A stretch of DNA of 64,000 nucleotides from DAOUKH01 sp964291475 (lineage in GTDB: Bacteria; Chloroflexota; Dehalococcoidia; SHYB01): assembly GCA_964291475.2 (NCBI GenBank), contig OZ220083.1, positions 186,001 through 250,000 of the forward strand, in the 5' to 3' direction. Shown piece by piece: positions 40,739 to 50,302 of this stretch. A model generated the notes under the pieces. It was given only the letters and a program-made list of their open reading frames with translations. It did not search any database and was not told where the DNA came from. Each line of letters starts with the position of its first letter. The stretch's first letter is position 1. The position numbers and the translations under genes are program-made.

Positions 40739-43252
40739 ATGACCACCAGAATGCCCACTCTTCCAACCAGCTTCGGCATCCGCCTGCTTGTGTTGACCTG
40801 CGCCGCCGTTGCGCTGATCGCAGCAGTGCTGGCCCTGCACGGCTCCGACGCCGTGTCGGCGCAGGAGGCCGATTGCGAGGTCACCGATCTGGGGACGCTG
40901 GGCACCGATGGCGCGTTGGAGGCAACCGGACGCTGGACGACGGAAGACTGCGACTCTCGCTTCCGTGCGGAGAGCGACGCTCACACCTATCAATTCCAAA
41001 TCACCCAGGCCGGCAGGTTCAGGATTGACCTGACGTCCGCCGAGGCCGACTCCTACCTCTACCTGCTCGACGAGGACGGCAATCGCATCACCGACAACGA
41101 CGACGGCGGCGCCCGCCTGGATGCACGCGTTGAGCGCGACCTGGCGCCGGCCGTCTACCTCGCTGAAGCGACCACGTTCGGCGGGCGCGGGCGCGGCGCG
41201 GCGGACTTCACACTGTCCGTGAGCCGTGTCGCCGGTTGCGATGCGGTGCATCTCGGCAACCTCGTAGCCGGCACCGATCTGACCGCAACCGGTTCGTGGA
41301 CCCTCGACACCTGCGGCTCACGGTTCGTGGTGGAACACCCCGCCTACGCGTACTCCTTCACCCTGCCACAAGACGGACGCGTCCTCATCGACCTGGTATC
41401 GGAAGACGGCGACCCCGTCCTTTCCTTGGTCTCACCAACGAAGGGCGTGATATCCGCCAACGACGACGGCGGGGGGCGCCGCAACTCGCGTATCGAGCGG
41501 TTCCTTTCGGCGGGAACCTACCTCATTGAGGCGACAACGTATCTCCAGCGCGACCTTCAACCCCTGATGGCCGACTTCGGCCTCACGATCCATCTCGTGG
41601 ATGAGGCAGCGGAGCAAAGCAGCTTCGAACTCAAGGTTGAGGCGTCCCATACGCCAGACGAAGTGGTCGCGGGCGAGCCCTTCCCCGTCCACTACCGCAT
41701 CGGCAACCTCGGCGGCGGCGATCTGGCCAGCGCCGACGGTTTCGTCATTGCGTATGTGGTGGGGCCCCGTGTGTTCGAGCGGAAGAACGGACTCATCACC
41801 TCGTCAGGGGACTGGGAGGCTGGAGTCTCCTATCACTCCGGCGAGGAGGCGGCGAGCGCGACCAGTACGGTGAGCGACGACGTCACCCCGTTCGAGATCT
41901 CCTTCGGCAGACCGGGCCCTTCGTGGGTGTTCACCGCGATCGTCGCCTTTGACGATGATGACGAAGAAATTGCCTTCCACGGACTCTGGCGAAACTTGAT
42001 GGTGCTCAGCGGCTGGAAGTTCGATCCGGTTGTCGTCAAGGTCGACGATGCGGACTACAGCGTTTCCGCGGAGGCCGATGAGGAGGGGCTGGTCACCGTC
42101 TCCGTGAGCTCCGCGGCCGACCCGGACGCGGACGTCGACGCCGCAGTGCGGGCGAAGGCAATCTACGCGGCCGGCGTGCGCACGCAAGTGCTGGACGGCC
42201 TCTTCGACCGGGAAGCAATCGCCGAGTTGCCGACGACGGCCGAGCCGGAGGAGTTCGACGTGGCAAGCCCATCGTCGACCACCCTGCTCAAGGCGTTCGC
42301 AAGTGAGTACACTGACGGCGCATCAGAGCTGGCCGAGTCCTTGGCCGCGGGCGACGTTCTCAGCCCGGTGGCGGTCGAAGCCATGATCCTCGGCACTGCC
42401 GAGACGGCCAAGGCGCGGTACGCGTCTATCGCCGCCTCTTGGACGGCGCTCCAAGGGAGGATCGGCGGCGGCGAGGCACTGTCGTTCACGGAGGCGTTCG
42501 CCCTCCAGTCCGAGCTCGCCTATGCCGAACGGATCATCGCGCCGGCGGTGAGGGCCGGCGAGGTGGTCGAGGCGGCCCGAGAGGCCGGCATGGGCTGGGA
42601 AGATTCCGACGTCCTGGCAATGGTCTCCAACCTGGATGTCTTCTGCAATGGAGCGGGAGCGCTGCGCGGCGCCCTCCACGCCGCCGGCGTGGAGAATACC
42701 GACGCGTTGCTCGCCCTCGACGACGAGCTGCGCGCGGTGGTGCCCTTCTACAGGCCGTTGAACGATGGGGCGCTCTGCGCGGTGCAGGGCGTTGATGCGG
42801 CGAACTCCCGGTTCCTACAACTCTTGTCGATTGCGGGAAGCACCGATCTCCGCGCGCTGCTGGCTCCCGAGCCGCCGCCGGCTCCACCGGCTCCGCCGGC
42901 GCCGCCGCTGCAGCTAAGGATCATCGCCCAGCGCACCGTCGACGCGCGGATCGAGGTCGGCGTGGAGCTTGCCGGCGGCGAGCGGATCCTCCCCTCGCTG
43001 CGCTTCGTGCCGGCCAACGCCGACGTCGACACGTGGCTAGTCACCGGCGACGTCAGGGTCGATGGAAGCTCCATCGGGCAAATCCGCGCTCGGCGGGTGG
43101 CCGACGGCCGCATCGAACTCGGCTTCGTCTCGGAGGCCGGGGAGGAGTTCGCGCCCGACATCCGCTACGTCCCGCTCGGTCCCGACCTGCCCGTCCTGGT
43201 CTGGCTGCGCAGCGGAGAATTCGAAGTGCCTCGACCGGCGCCGCCGGAGTGA
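40739..43252 (+). CDS. Large secreted protein with two PPC-like beta domains
   Basis: 837 aa. A signal peptide at about 1-42 ends VSAQ. Two related domains of about 120 residues (46-160 and 165-290) follow. Each begins with a C...DLG/HLG...A.G.W...C.SRF disulfide-like pair and contains YxFx(I/L)xxxGxxxIDLxS. They resemble bacterial pre-peptidase C-terminal (PPC) domains. A Ser/Thr-rich beta region (295-450), a helical part (470-715) and a PPAPPAPP hinge lead to a C-terminal ~90-residue beta domain with LRFVPANADV and IRYVPLGPDL. No catalytic motif was found. Probably cell-surface or extracellular, perhaps adhesion or polymer binding. Confidence 0.75.
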   Translation: MTTRMPTLPTSFGIRLLVLTCAAVALIAAVLALHGSDAVSAQEADCEVTDLGTLGTDGALEATGRWTTEDCDSRFRAESDAHTYQFQITQAGRFRIDLTSAEADSYLYLLDEDGNRITDNDDGGARLDARVERDLAPAVYLAEATTFGGRGRGAADFTLSVSRVAGCDAVHLGNLVAGTDLTATGSWTLDTCGSRFVVEHPAYAYSFTLPQDGRVLIDLVSEDGDPVLSLVSPTKGVISANDDGGGRRNSRIERFLSAGTYLIEATTYLQRDLQPLMADFGLTIHLVDEAAEQSSFELKVEASHTPDEVVAGEPFPVHYRIGNLGGGDLASADGFVIAYVVGPRVFERKNGLITSSGDWEAGVSYHSGEEAASATSTVSDDVTPFEISFGRPGPSWVFTAIVAFDDDDEEIAFHGLWRNLMVLSGWKFDPVVVKVDDADYSVSAEADEEGLVTVSVSSAADPDADVDAAVRAKAIYAAGVRTQVLDGLFDREAIAELPTTAEPEEFDVASPSSTTLLKAFASEYTDGASELAESLAAGDVLSPVAVEAMILGTAETAKARYASIAASWTALQGRIGGGEALSFTEAFALQSELAYAERIIAPAVRAGEVVEAAREAGMGWEDSDVLAMVSNLDVFCNGAGALRGALHAAGVENTDALLALDDELRAVVPFYRPLNDGALCAVQGVDAANSRFLQLLSIAGSTDLRALLAPEPPPAPPAPPAPPLQLRIIAQRTVDARIEVGVELAGGERILPSLRFVPANADVDTWLVTGDVRVDGSSIGQIRARRVADGRIELGFVSEAGEEFAPDIRYVPLGPDLPVLVWLRSGEFEVPRPAPPE

Positions 43253-43307
43253 GGAGCGGCCAATCGAGACCGCCGAGAGCTCAATCTCCATAGCTGAGGT
43301 GTGACCG

Positions 43308-45053
43308 TTGGCCGCATCGCAGCCTCACGAGAACGTCCGCTACGAACCGGAAGACCAGCCGCCGGCCGCCGTGGCCGTTGGCGCCGGCGTCCAGGCGGCC
43401 ATGGTCATCGTGGCGCCGGTGGTACTCACGGTCGTCATCGTGCTCCGGATTGCCGACCAGTCCGCGGACTACATGTCGTGGGCGATCTTCGCAGCGCTGA
43501 TCGTCAGCGGGGCCACGACCGTTCTCCAGACGGCGAAGGTGGGGCGGATCGGGGCCGGGCACGTGCTCATCATGGGCACGTCCGGGGCATTCATCGCGGT
43601 CTGCGTCACGGCGCTGGTGGAGGGCGGCCCGTCCACGATGGCGAGTCTCATCGTCGTGTCCGCGCTGTTCCAATTCGCGATGGCGGCGCGGCTCTCGCTG
43701 CTGCGCCGCATCTTCACGCCGGTCGTCTCGGGCACGGTGATCATGTTGATCACGGCCACGGTCATACCGATCATCTTCGACACGCTGATAGACGTGCCGG
43801 ATGATGCGGCCCAGGCCGCCGCGCCGGTGACGGCTCTGGCCACCTTGGTGGTCGTCGGGGCGCTTGTCCTACGAGGCCCGCCGGCATGGAGGCTCTGGTC
43901 GCCGTTCATTGGCATCGTGGTGGGATGCTTCGTTGCTGCCCTGTTCGGGCTGTACGACACAGAGCAGATAGTGGAAGCGCCCTGGGTCGGTGTCCCGGTG
44001 GGCTCGTGGCCGGGGTTCGACGTGACGCCGAACGCGGAGTTCTGGGCGCTGCTGCCGGCCTTCGTGGTCGTCACACTCGTCGGGGCGATCGAGACCGTCG
44101 GCGACGGTGTCGCGATTCAGCAGGTCTCGCGGCGCGAGCCGCGGGCCACTGATTTCCGGGTCGTCCAGGGCGCCCTCAACGCCGACGGCGTGGGCAATTT
44201 CCTCTCCGGCATCCTGGGCACGCTGCCCAACACCACCTATTCCAGCAGCATTTCGCTTGCCGAGGTCACGGGAGTCGCCGCGCGGCGGGTCGGCATCGTG
44301 ATCGGCGTCATCTTCATGGCGGTGGCGTTCTTCCCAAAAATCTCGGCACTGCTCATCGCCATCCCCGGCCCTGTGGCCTCCGCCTACCTGATCGTTCTCT
44401 TGGGGCTGCTCTTCGTCCAAGGTATGAAGATCATCATCCAAGACGGCGTGGACCACCGGAAGGCCATCGTCGTGGGCGTGGCGTTCTGGGTCGGCGTGGG
44501 CTTCCAGAACCAGGCGATCTTTCCCGACCTCCTCGGAGAAGGGTTCCTAGGGGTGTTGCTTGGGAACGGGATGACGGCGGGCGCTGTGGTTGCGATCATC
44601 ATGATGGTGTTCACGGAGCTGACGGGCCCGCGCCGCAGGCGCTTGGAGGTCGCTCTGAGCATCGATTCGTTGCCAAGCATCACCACGTTCCTCAACAAAT
44701 TCGCGTCAAGCTCCGGATGGAAGGAGTCGGCTTCCCATCGACTGACCTCGGCCGGCGAAGAAACGCTGACGATCCTGTTGCAAGAGGATGACGAAGTCAC
44801 AGCGGGAGCGGAGCGGCGCCTCTCCATCGCAGCCCGTATGGAGGGCCGTTCCGCCGAGGTGGAATTCGTCACCGCCGTCGAGGGGGAAAACCTCGAGGAC
44901 CGGCTCGCCTACCTGAACGACCTGCCACCCATACCAGATGAGCGCGAGGTGTCGTTCCGCCTGCTGCGCCACTACGCCTCTTCAATACGACACCAGAAAT
45001 ATCACGGCGTCGACATCGTGACGGTAAGCGTAGAACGCGAGCCGGTCGTCTGA
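43308..45053 (+). CDS. NCS2-type nucleobase permease with ATPase-like C-terminal domain
   Basis: 581 aa. About 12-13 hydrophobic segments cover residues 20-440 and match the uracil/xanthine (NCS2) permease family. The substrate-site helix is LVGAIETVGDGVAIQQVSR, then NADGVGNFLSGILGTLPNTTYS. After RRRRLE at about 440 comes a soluble ~140-residue tail. It begins DSLPSITTFLNKFASSSGW and SAGEETLTILLQ, which resembles the N-terminal part of RsbW-type HATPase domains, but without a clear glycine box. The start is a TTG with GAGGTG 7 nt upstream. The permease probably takes up a purine or pyrimidine; the tail's role is unknown. Confidence 0.82.
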   Translation: MAASQPHENVRYEPEDQPPAAVAVGAGVQAAMVIVAPVVLTVVIVLRIADQSADYMSWAIFAALIVSGATTVLQTAKVGRIGAGHVLIMGTSGAFIAVCVTALVEGGPSTMASLIVVSALFQFAMAARLSLLRRIFTPVVSGTVIMLITATVIPIIFDTLIDVPDDAAQAAAPVTALATLVVVGALVLRGPPAWRLWSPFIGIVVGCFVAALFGLYDTEQIVEAPWVGVPVGSWPGFDVTPNAEFWALLPAFVVVTLVGAIETVGDGVAIQQVSRREPRATDFRVVQGALNADGVGNFLSGILGTLPNTTYSSSISLAEVTGVAARRVGIVIGVIFMAVAFFPKISALLIAIPGPVASAYLIVLLGLLFVQGMKIIIQDGVDHRKAIVVGVAFWVGVGFQNQAIFPDLLGEGFLGVLLGNGMTAGAVVAIIMMVFTELTGPRRRRLEVALSIDSLPSITTFLNKFASSSGWKESASHRLTSAGEETLTILLQEDDEVTAGAERRLSIAARMEGRSAEVEFVTAVEGENLEDRLAYLNDLPPIPDEREVSFRLLRHYASSIRHQKYHGVDIVTVSVEREPVV

Positions 45054-45068
45054 CGGCCAGGCGTCCGC

Positions 45069-45074
45069 TATACT
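45069..45074 (+). promoter_or_regulatory. Possible -10 element (TATACT)
   Basis: TATACT lies about 155 nt before the membrane-protein gene at 45230. A 7-bp hairpin (45132-45150) lies within the predicted leader. No good -35. Confidence 0.3.
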
Positions 45075-45229
45075 CCGATGCGACGATGCTGAACGGCAGA
45101 CGCGTGCGCCCAGCGCGCCGCCGCGCATTGACCGGTCCGCGGAGGACCGGAGGCACGCTGACGCGTCCGCTTTCCTTGCCGCACGGCTAGCTGCGTCCAG
45201 GTCCAAGCGTTCTACGAAAGGCGGGGCCC

Positions 45230-46036
45230 ATGGAAGTCAACGACATTTTCCCCGACGGGTTGGATATCGAGGTTGCCCTCGATCTCCTCAGGCCCCTCGC
45301 GGTCTACGTGGTGGGGATGGCAATCTACGCCGTCTTCATCTTCAAGTTCTACCGGTTCGTCGCATCGCGCGACATGTTCGAGTTGGACTTTTCCAAGTAC
45401 GAAGAGTCGCGATTCAAGTTCGTGCGGACCCTCCTACATTTTGTCTTCTACGTCTTGCGGTACCTCATCCTCTTCCCGTTCTTCGCCTTCTTCTGGTTCG
45501 CGGTTCTCACCATCATCCTGGCCTTCCTTGCCAAGGAGCAAGCGTTCGCGGACGTCCTGCTCGTTGCCTTGGCGACCGTCGGCACGATCCGCATTACCTC
45601 CTACTACCACGAAGACCTCTCCCGGGACTTGGCGAAGATTCTGCCGTTCGCCGTCTTGGGCATCTTCCTGATCGACGTCTCGTTCTTCGAGATCGACGAA
45701 TCGCTGGAGGTCCTGAAGCAGGCCAATGACCACCGGGAAACCATCCTCTACTACCTGATCGCCCTGATCGCTCTGGAGTTTGCCCTGCGGCTGGCCATGA
45801 CGACGATCACGATCTTCTGCGCCGTCAGGGACCGCATACGAATGGGCCCCATGCCCCCCGACGACGAGGAACCATCCTCTGCGGCGGAAGAGCCAATGGC
45901 TGAAGAAGCCGCACCGGAGGAGCCGGTAGCGCAGGAAAACGCGCCGCAAGAAGAGGCGCAGCAGAACGAGGGCGCCGGCGGGAGCGAGGCGCCTGATGAC
46001 ACCCCGGATGCAGGAAGTCCTCGGAATGAAGTCTGA
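45230..46036 (+). CDS. Hypothetical integral membrane protein with acidic tail
   Basis: 268 aa. About five transmembrane segments (near 22-42, 66-100, 108-118, 138-152 and 170-190). The cytoplasmic tail of about 65 residues is very rich in Glu, Ala and Pro (PPDDEEPSSAAEEPMAEE onward). AAAGGCGGGG precedes the ATG. No known domain was recognised. It follows the NCS2 permease by 176 nt with its own promoter-like element. The acidic low-complexity tail could be a protein-interaction region. Function unknown. Confidence 0.7.
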   Translation: MEVNDIFPDGLDIEVALDLLRPLAVYVVGMAIYAVFIFKFYRFVASRDMFELDFSKYEESRFKFVRTLLHFVFYVLRYLILFPFFAFFWFAVLTIILAFLAKEQAFADVLLVALATVGTIRITSYYHEDLSRDLAKILPFAVLGIFLIDVSFFEIDESLEVLKQANDHRETILYYLIALIALEFALRLAMTTITIFCAVRDRIRMGPMPPDDEEPSSAAEEPMAEEAAPEEPVAQENAPQEEAQQNEGAGGSEAPDDTPDAGSPRNEV

Positions 46037-46188
46037 GGCTCCCGGAGGGCCAGCTACGCCACCCAGCCCACCTTTGCCTCAGCCGGAGGACGAACCCCGA
46101 CCCTAGGTCTGGGTAGGGGACTTGCGGAAGTTCCCGAGTCGTTCTTCGATCCTCTTCCAGGGAAGTTGCTCGACCTCTTCGAGGGTAA

Positions 46189-46329
46189 GGACGGCTAAGA
46201 GCCGGGGCGGTCCACGTCGCTGCCAAGATTCGGTCGACCTGTCTGGGTAGCCAAAAGGGGCGCGAGGGCTTGACGATCGTGACCGCCGACCCGTTGATCA
46301 AGGCCTACCCCGTGCCGGTCGTGTGGTGA
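46189..46329 (+). pseudogene. Remnant of a VapC-type PIN-domain toxin gene
   Basis: An open stretch without a plausible start ends REGLTIVTADPLIKAYPVPVVW and a TGA. This is the C-terminal signature of PIN-domain ribonucleases (TxDxxxxxYxVxxxW). Only the last ~45 codons are readable; upstream there is a stop at 46186 and no N-terminal DTH motif. No antitoxin was found. The rest of 46037-46336 shows no gene. Confidence 0.6.
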
Positions 46330-46336
46330 CGCGCCG

Positions 46337-48604
46337 CTAGGCCTGCGGGGGCCCCGCCGCTTCCGCCGCCGCCGCCTCGGCCGCGCCGGGGGGTGGGGTC
46401 AGCGGTAGCTCGACAAGCATCTCAGTGTAGCGGCCGGCTTCGGACTCAACGCGAATCTCACCGCCGTGCTTGCGGACAATGTCGCTTGATATCGCGAGGC
46501 CGAGCCCCGTGCCACGGTCGGTGGGCTTCGTGGTGAAGAACGGATTGAAAATCTTGTCCATGACTTCCGGGGGCATGCCCTTGCCGTTGTCGCGTATGCG
46601 GACTTCGACGTGCTCTTCGCCGCGCTTGGTGGTGAGCCAGACCGTCGGGAAGTAGCGCCCTCCGTCGTCCGTCTCGTAGCCGTCTTCCGCGCCGGCGCCC
46701 GACTCGATAGCGCGCCGCTTCTCGTCGGTGGCGTCGCACGCGTTGCCGACCAGGTTCAAGAACACGCGTCCGAGGTCTTGCGGAATGACCTCGATCTCCC
46801 CCAACGCTTCGTCCAGCTCCTGCTTCAGGTCGAGGTTGAAGTCCGGGTCCGTCGCCCTCGCGCTGTGGTAGGCAAGTCTGGCGTGTTCGTCGAGCAGGCG
46901 GTTGATATCGGTGGCCTGGTAGCCGCCTGAGCCTCGGCCCATCATCAGCATGTCCTGGACGATGCGGTTGGCGCGGTCGCCGTGGTTGCGGATACGCTCC
47001 AAGTTCCCGGTGAGGTCTTGGGCGATTTCCTTGAGATAGCTCTGTTGGTCTTCGGTGAGGCTCTCGGCTAAGTCATCGATGAGTTCGATGAGCTCCTTGA
47101 TCAGCTCCTCGGAGACCTCGGAGAAGTTCTTCACGAAGTTGAGCGGGTTCTTGATCTCGTGGGCCACGCCGGCGGTGAGCTGACCGAGCGCCGCCAGCTT
47201 CTCGCGCACGACGATCTGGTCCTGCGCCCGCTCCAGATCGGCCAGTACGACCTCCAGCTCCTCGTTCTTGGACTGCAGGTCTTCGGCCAGCTTCTCCACC
47301 AGGTTGAGGCGCTGTACTTCCAAAGCGTGGCGGCGGAAGACCTCGAGCGCTGCCGCCATATCGGCGACCTCGTCGCGGCCGCCGATCTCGACGTGAGCCT
47401 CCAAGTCGCCGCCGGCCATACGGCGCATCCAGTCAGACAGCATTTCAAGCCGGCGCAGCAGCACCCGGCCGACAAGGACCCAGATGATCAGCACCGCGCC
47501 GGCGATGCTGATTCCGCTAATGACCAGGAGCAGCGTGCGACCCGTCGAGATCGCCTGCGTTGAGGAGGCGGTCGCTTCCTGCGCGCTTACTTGGGCGGCG
47601 CTCACCAGCCCATTTATTTCGCTCAGGAGGGTTACGGCCAGACCGCGGTTGTTATCGAGTAACTCTTGCTGACGGACCCTCAGTCTGAGATCTTCAGCGA
47701 CGAGATCGAACCCGCTCTGCTGCGTGTCCACGCTGAGACCGGCGACGACGTTGAGGCGGCGCTCGGGAATCCTGATCGGGTAGCCGCCCAAGTTGGACAG
47801 CCGCACGAAGACCGGAAAGATATCATTGGGCAGGGAGGTCGCGCTTTGCGTCGCGAGATTGCGCTCGATGCGGCCGGCCGCGGACTCGAAACGTTCGCGT
47901 AACGCCTCGACCAGCGAGACATCGGAAAGGTTGAGGGCGTCTGCGAGGAGTTGTGTCGCGATGTTGGCGTCCACCTGCAGCTCGGCGAGTTGGCGGTAGC
48001 GGTCGACCTGTTCCTCAGAGAAGTGGGCCGAGCTTGGGTCGGGCGGCTCTCCGAGCTCGCGGTACCCGGTGACGGTGTAGAACAGCTGATCGTCGATGGC
48101 CGGGCCCAGGTAGGCGTTCAGTTGGAAGGTCAGGTGCTCAATCTCGGCCCGGAGCACATCCTTGCGGTCGGTCAAATCGAAGAGCGTTAGCCGGTCCTGT
48201 TTAATGGCCTCAATGTTGGCGAACAGCGTCTCGGCGTTGGCGCCAATGCGAGCGAAGCGTTCGGCATCACTCCCCTGCAAGGCGGCCAGCTCTTGCTCAA
48301 ATGCGCTACGGGACGTGTCGATGCCGGAGACGACGACGGTGAAACTCTCCCGCGTTTCGGCCGCGGCGAGGCTCGGAGCGGCGTTAACCAGCTCGCCGCT
48401 GAACTGCGCGACCCCGAACGCCGCCGCCAGCTCGGGGACGCTGCCTTCGTTCACCCGATTCTGGGCGTCGCCAACCTGGTTGAACGAGAACCAGCCAACC
48501 AAGCTCGCGCTGATCGTCAGCGCAACCGCGACGCCAATGCCGAAATAAAGCTGCGTCGAGATCCGGTAGCGGATCTCAAGCAGGCGTATCAGCCGTTCCC
48601 TCAC
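46337..48604 (-). CDS. Large sensor histidine kinase with HAMP domain
   Basis: 755 aa. TM1 at about 20-42, a ~310-residue helical extracytoplasmic sensor, and TM2 at about 357-379 are followed by HAMP (about 380-432) and a coiled coil (435-465). The phospho-acceptor is His482 in LTAGVAHEIKNPLNF. The ATPase domain has NLVGNACDATDEKRR, RDNGKGMPP, FFTTK and GTGLGLAISSDI. The tail is Ala-rich. The GTG start overlaps the stop of the binding-lipoprotein gene (GTGA), so the lipoprotein probably presents a ligand to this kinase. Last gene of the signalling operon. Confidence 0.92.
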   Translation of the reverse strand: MRERLIRLLEIRYRISTQLYFGIGVAVALTISASLVGWFSFNQVGDAQNRVNEGSVPELAAAFGVAQFSGELVNAAPSLAAAETRESFTVVVSGIDTSRSAFEQELAALQGSDAERFARIGANAETLFANIEAIKQDRLTLFDLTDRKDVLRAEIEHLTFQLNAYLGPAIDDQLFYTVTGYRELGEPPDPSSAHFSEEQVDRYRQLAELQVDANIATQLLADALNLSDVSLVEALRERFESAAGRIERNLATQSATSLPNDIFPVFVRLSNLGGYPIRIPERRLNVVAGLSVDTQQSGFDLVAEDLRLRVRQQELLDNNRGLAVTLLSEINGLVSAAQVSAQEATASSTQAISTGRTLLLVISGISIAGAVLIIWVLVGRVLLRRLEMLSDWMRRMAGGDLEAHVEIGGRDEVADMAAALEVFRRHALEVQRLNLVEKLAEDLQSKNEELEVVLADLERAQDQIVVREKLAALGQLTAGVAHEIKNPLNFVKNFSEVSEELIKELIELIDDLAESLTEDQQSYLKEIAQDLTGNLERIRNHGDRANRIVQDMLMMGRGSGGYQATDINRLLDEHARLAYHSARATDPDFNLDLKQELDEALGEIEVIPQDLGRVFLNLVGNACDATDEKRRAIESGAGAEDGYETDDGGRYFPTVWLTTKRGEEHVEVRIRDNGKGMPPEVMDKIFNPFFTTKPTDRGTGLGLAISSDIVRKHGGEIRVESEAGRYTEMLVELPLTPPPGAAEAAAAEAAGPPQA

Positions 48605-49878
48605 AACCCCGCATCCTTGAGCGTATCGATCGCGTGATAACGCCCGTCTTCCCCGATGACGGTCAGGAACACCCTGTCCGACCCCTGATTATCGCCGGCA
48701 TCATCATAGCGAAGCTGGAACCCGTCCAATTCCAGCGCACCGGCGCTGCGGAGGCTCTCGGCCAGACAGCTCCGGGAAACGTCTCGGCCACAGCCTTCGA
48801 GGCTGGCGATGGTCATACGACCGGCAAGATAGCCTTCGAACGACACGAAGCCTGGAACGGCCTCGGGCCTATAGGCGAAAAGGGCGGACAGATAGGCGGC
48901 GGTCGTGGGGTTGGAAACATCCGTCGGGGAGGGCACGACTTGGGTCACAAAGACCCCCGCGCCATCTGTGCCGAGCTCCCTGGCCAAGGCATTGCTCCCC
49001 ACGAAGGAAATCGTGATGAACACCGGATTGAAGCCGATCTGCTTCGACCATGCGATCAGGGCCGCAACCGGCTCATAGGCGCCCACGATGATCACCGCCT
49101 CCGGGTCCCTCCCACGCAGGTCGAGCAGGCCCGACTTCACCGAGGTTGTGTTCCGTTGATAGATCCCGATGGCCGCCGGCTGCATACCGCGGCGCTCGAG
49201 GGCGGCTTGGGCTCCGTTGTAGCCCGCCCGCCCGAAGGAGTCGTCCTGGTACATGACGCCGATACGGGTGATCCCCAGGTCTTCGGTGAGCCGGGCCACC
49301 ATTTCCTCGGTCTCCTGGTTGTAGGAGGCCCGCAGGTTGATCACGCTGCTCAGCGTCTCGGCGTCGCGGAGAAAGGCGGCGCCGGTGAACGGCCCGATGT
49401 AGGGGACGCCGCGTTCCTGAGCGACAGGAGCGGCGGAGCGTGAGGTCGGTGTGCCCACGGCGCCGATGAGGGCGAAGACGCCTTCCTCCTCGATCAAGTG
49501 CCGCGTATTGAGGGCCGCCGCCTCGGGCTCGTAGCCATCGTCAACAGACGTGAGCTCCAACCGCCGACCGTGAACGCCGCCCTGCTCGTTCACTTCCCGG
49601 AATGCCGCCTCGATTCCCAGCCGCATGTTCTGCCCGAGCTCTTGGGCGGGGCCGCTCAACGCGGCGGACTGGCCAAAGAGAATGCGGTCGGCGAAGACGC
49701 CGGGAGTCCCCTCCTGAGAGGTCGCCGTGGGAGTGGCCGCCATGACGTCCGCTGTCGGCGTCGGCGTACCGTCCCCGTTCTCCGTAGGGCCGTCGCCCGA
49801 GCAGGCGGCCAAGACGACGACGGCGGCAATCGCCAGGGCGGCCGGAAAGACGGCCGGCAGCCGGGGCGATCTCTTCAT
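48601..49878 (-). CDS. LivJ-type substrate-binding lipoprotein
   Basis: 425 aa. Lipoprotein signal with lipobox LAAC (Cys26), then a Thr/Pro/Ala-rich linker to about 60. A type I periplasmic-binding (Peripla_BP_6) domain follows: ILFGQSAALSGPAQELGQNM, GIEAAFREVNEQGGVHGR and FALIGAVGTPTSRSAAPVA. No branched-chain amino-acid permease or ATPase genes are nearby. It sits between the RsbW-type and histidine-kinase genes, 4 nt after the former and overlapping the latter. Its job is therefore more likely ligand sensing than transport. Confidence 0.9.
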   Translation of the reverse strand: MKRSPRLPAVFPAALAIAAVVVLAACSGDGPTENGDGTPTPTADVMAATPTATSQEGTPGVFADRILFGQSAALSGPAQELGQNMRLGIEAAFREVNEQGGVHGRRLELTSVDDGYEPEAAALNTRHLIEEEGVFALIGAVGTPTSRSAAPVAQERGVPYIGPFTGAAFLRDAETLSSVINLRASYNQETEEMVARLTEDLGITRIGVMYQDDSFGRAGYNGAQAALERRGMQPAAIGIYQRNTTSVKSGLLDLRGRDPEAVIIVGAYEPVAALIAWSKQIGFNPVFITISFVGSNALARELGTDGAGVFVTQVVPSPTDVSNPTTAAYLSALFAYRPEAVPGFVSFEGYLAGRMTIASLEGCGRDVSRSCLAESLRSAGALELDGFQLRYDDAGDNQGSDRVFLTVIGEDGRYHAIDTLKDAGL

Positions 49879-49882
49879 CGTT

Positions 49883-50302
49883 CTACTCTTCCCGGCTCAT
49901 GACCAGCGTCAGATGGTTATGCTCCGCCTCTCGCCGGTAGCGCATCTCCTTCACCATCGTCCGCGTCAGATACACACCAAGCCCGCCCACGCGCCGTTCG
50001 TCTAGAGAAGCTCCGATGTCGGGCTCGGGAGCGTCGTGCGTCGGGTCGAACGGTTTGCCCGAGTCCACGAGGTCCATCACCACTTCGTCCGGGTCCGACG
50101 TCACCGTGACCTCGATCCTGTGACGGCCCTCATCATCGCCGTAGTCCATGATGTTGATCACGAGCTCTTCGAGGATGAGGTTCACGCGAAAGACCAGCCC
50201 GGGCGACCACTCCTCCCGCTCTGCCAGGTCCTCCACGGCCGCATGGATGCGCTCCAGCTCCTCGCGGCGAGGTTCGACCTTCATGGACAGTTCCGCGCTC
50301 AC
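49883..50302 (-). CDS. RsbW-type anti-sigma/switch kinase (HATPase_c_2)
   Basis: 139 aa, the usual size of stand-alone anti-sigma factor kinases. The N box is LILEELVINIMDYG, G1 is VDSGKPFDP and the second Gly-rich loop is RRVGGLGVYLTRTMV. The GTG start overlaps the stop of the phosphatase gene (GTGA). Such kinases phosphorylate a STAS antagonist and bind a sigma factor. No STAS or sigma gene is encoded in this window, so the partners are elsewhere. It is second gene of the signalling operon. Confidence 0.9.
   Translation of the reverse strand: MSAELSMKVEPRREELERIHAAVEDLAEREEWSPGLVFRVNLILEELVINIMDYGDDEGRHRIEVTVTSDPDEVVMDLVDSGKPFDPTHDAPEPDIGASLDERRVGGLGVYLTRTMVKEMRYRREAEHNHLTLVMSREE

Noticed and set aside
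45086..45190. Short 34-codon frame in the gap before the membrane protein gene
   Set aside because: Arg-rich, no ribosome site, no recognisable feature.
46103..46290. Minus-strand frame ending in EEVEQLPWKRIEERLGNF
   Set aside because: Looks protein-like at its end but has no start codon or family match and overlaps the PIN remnant. Too weak to call.
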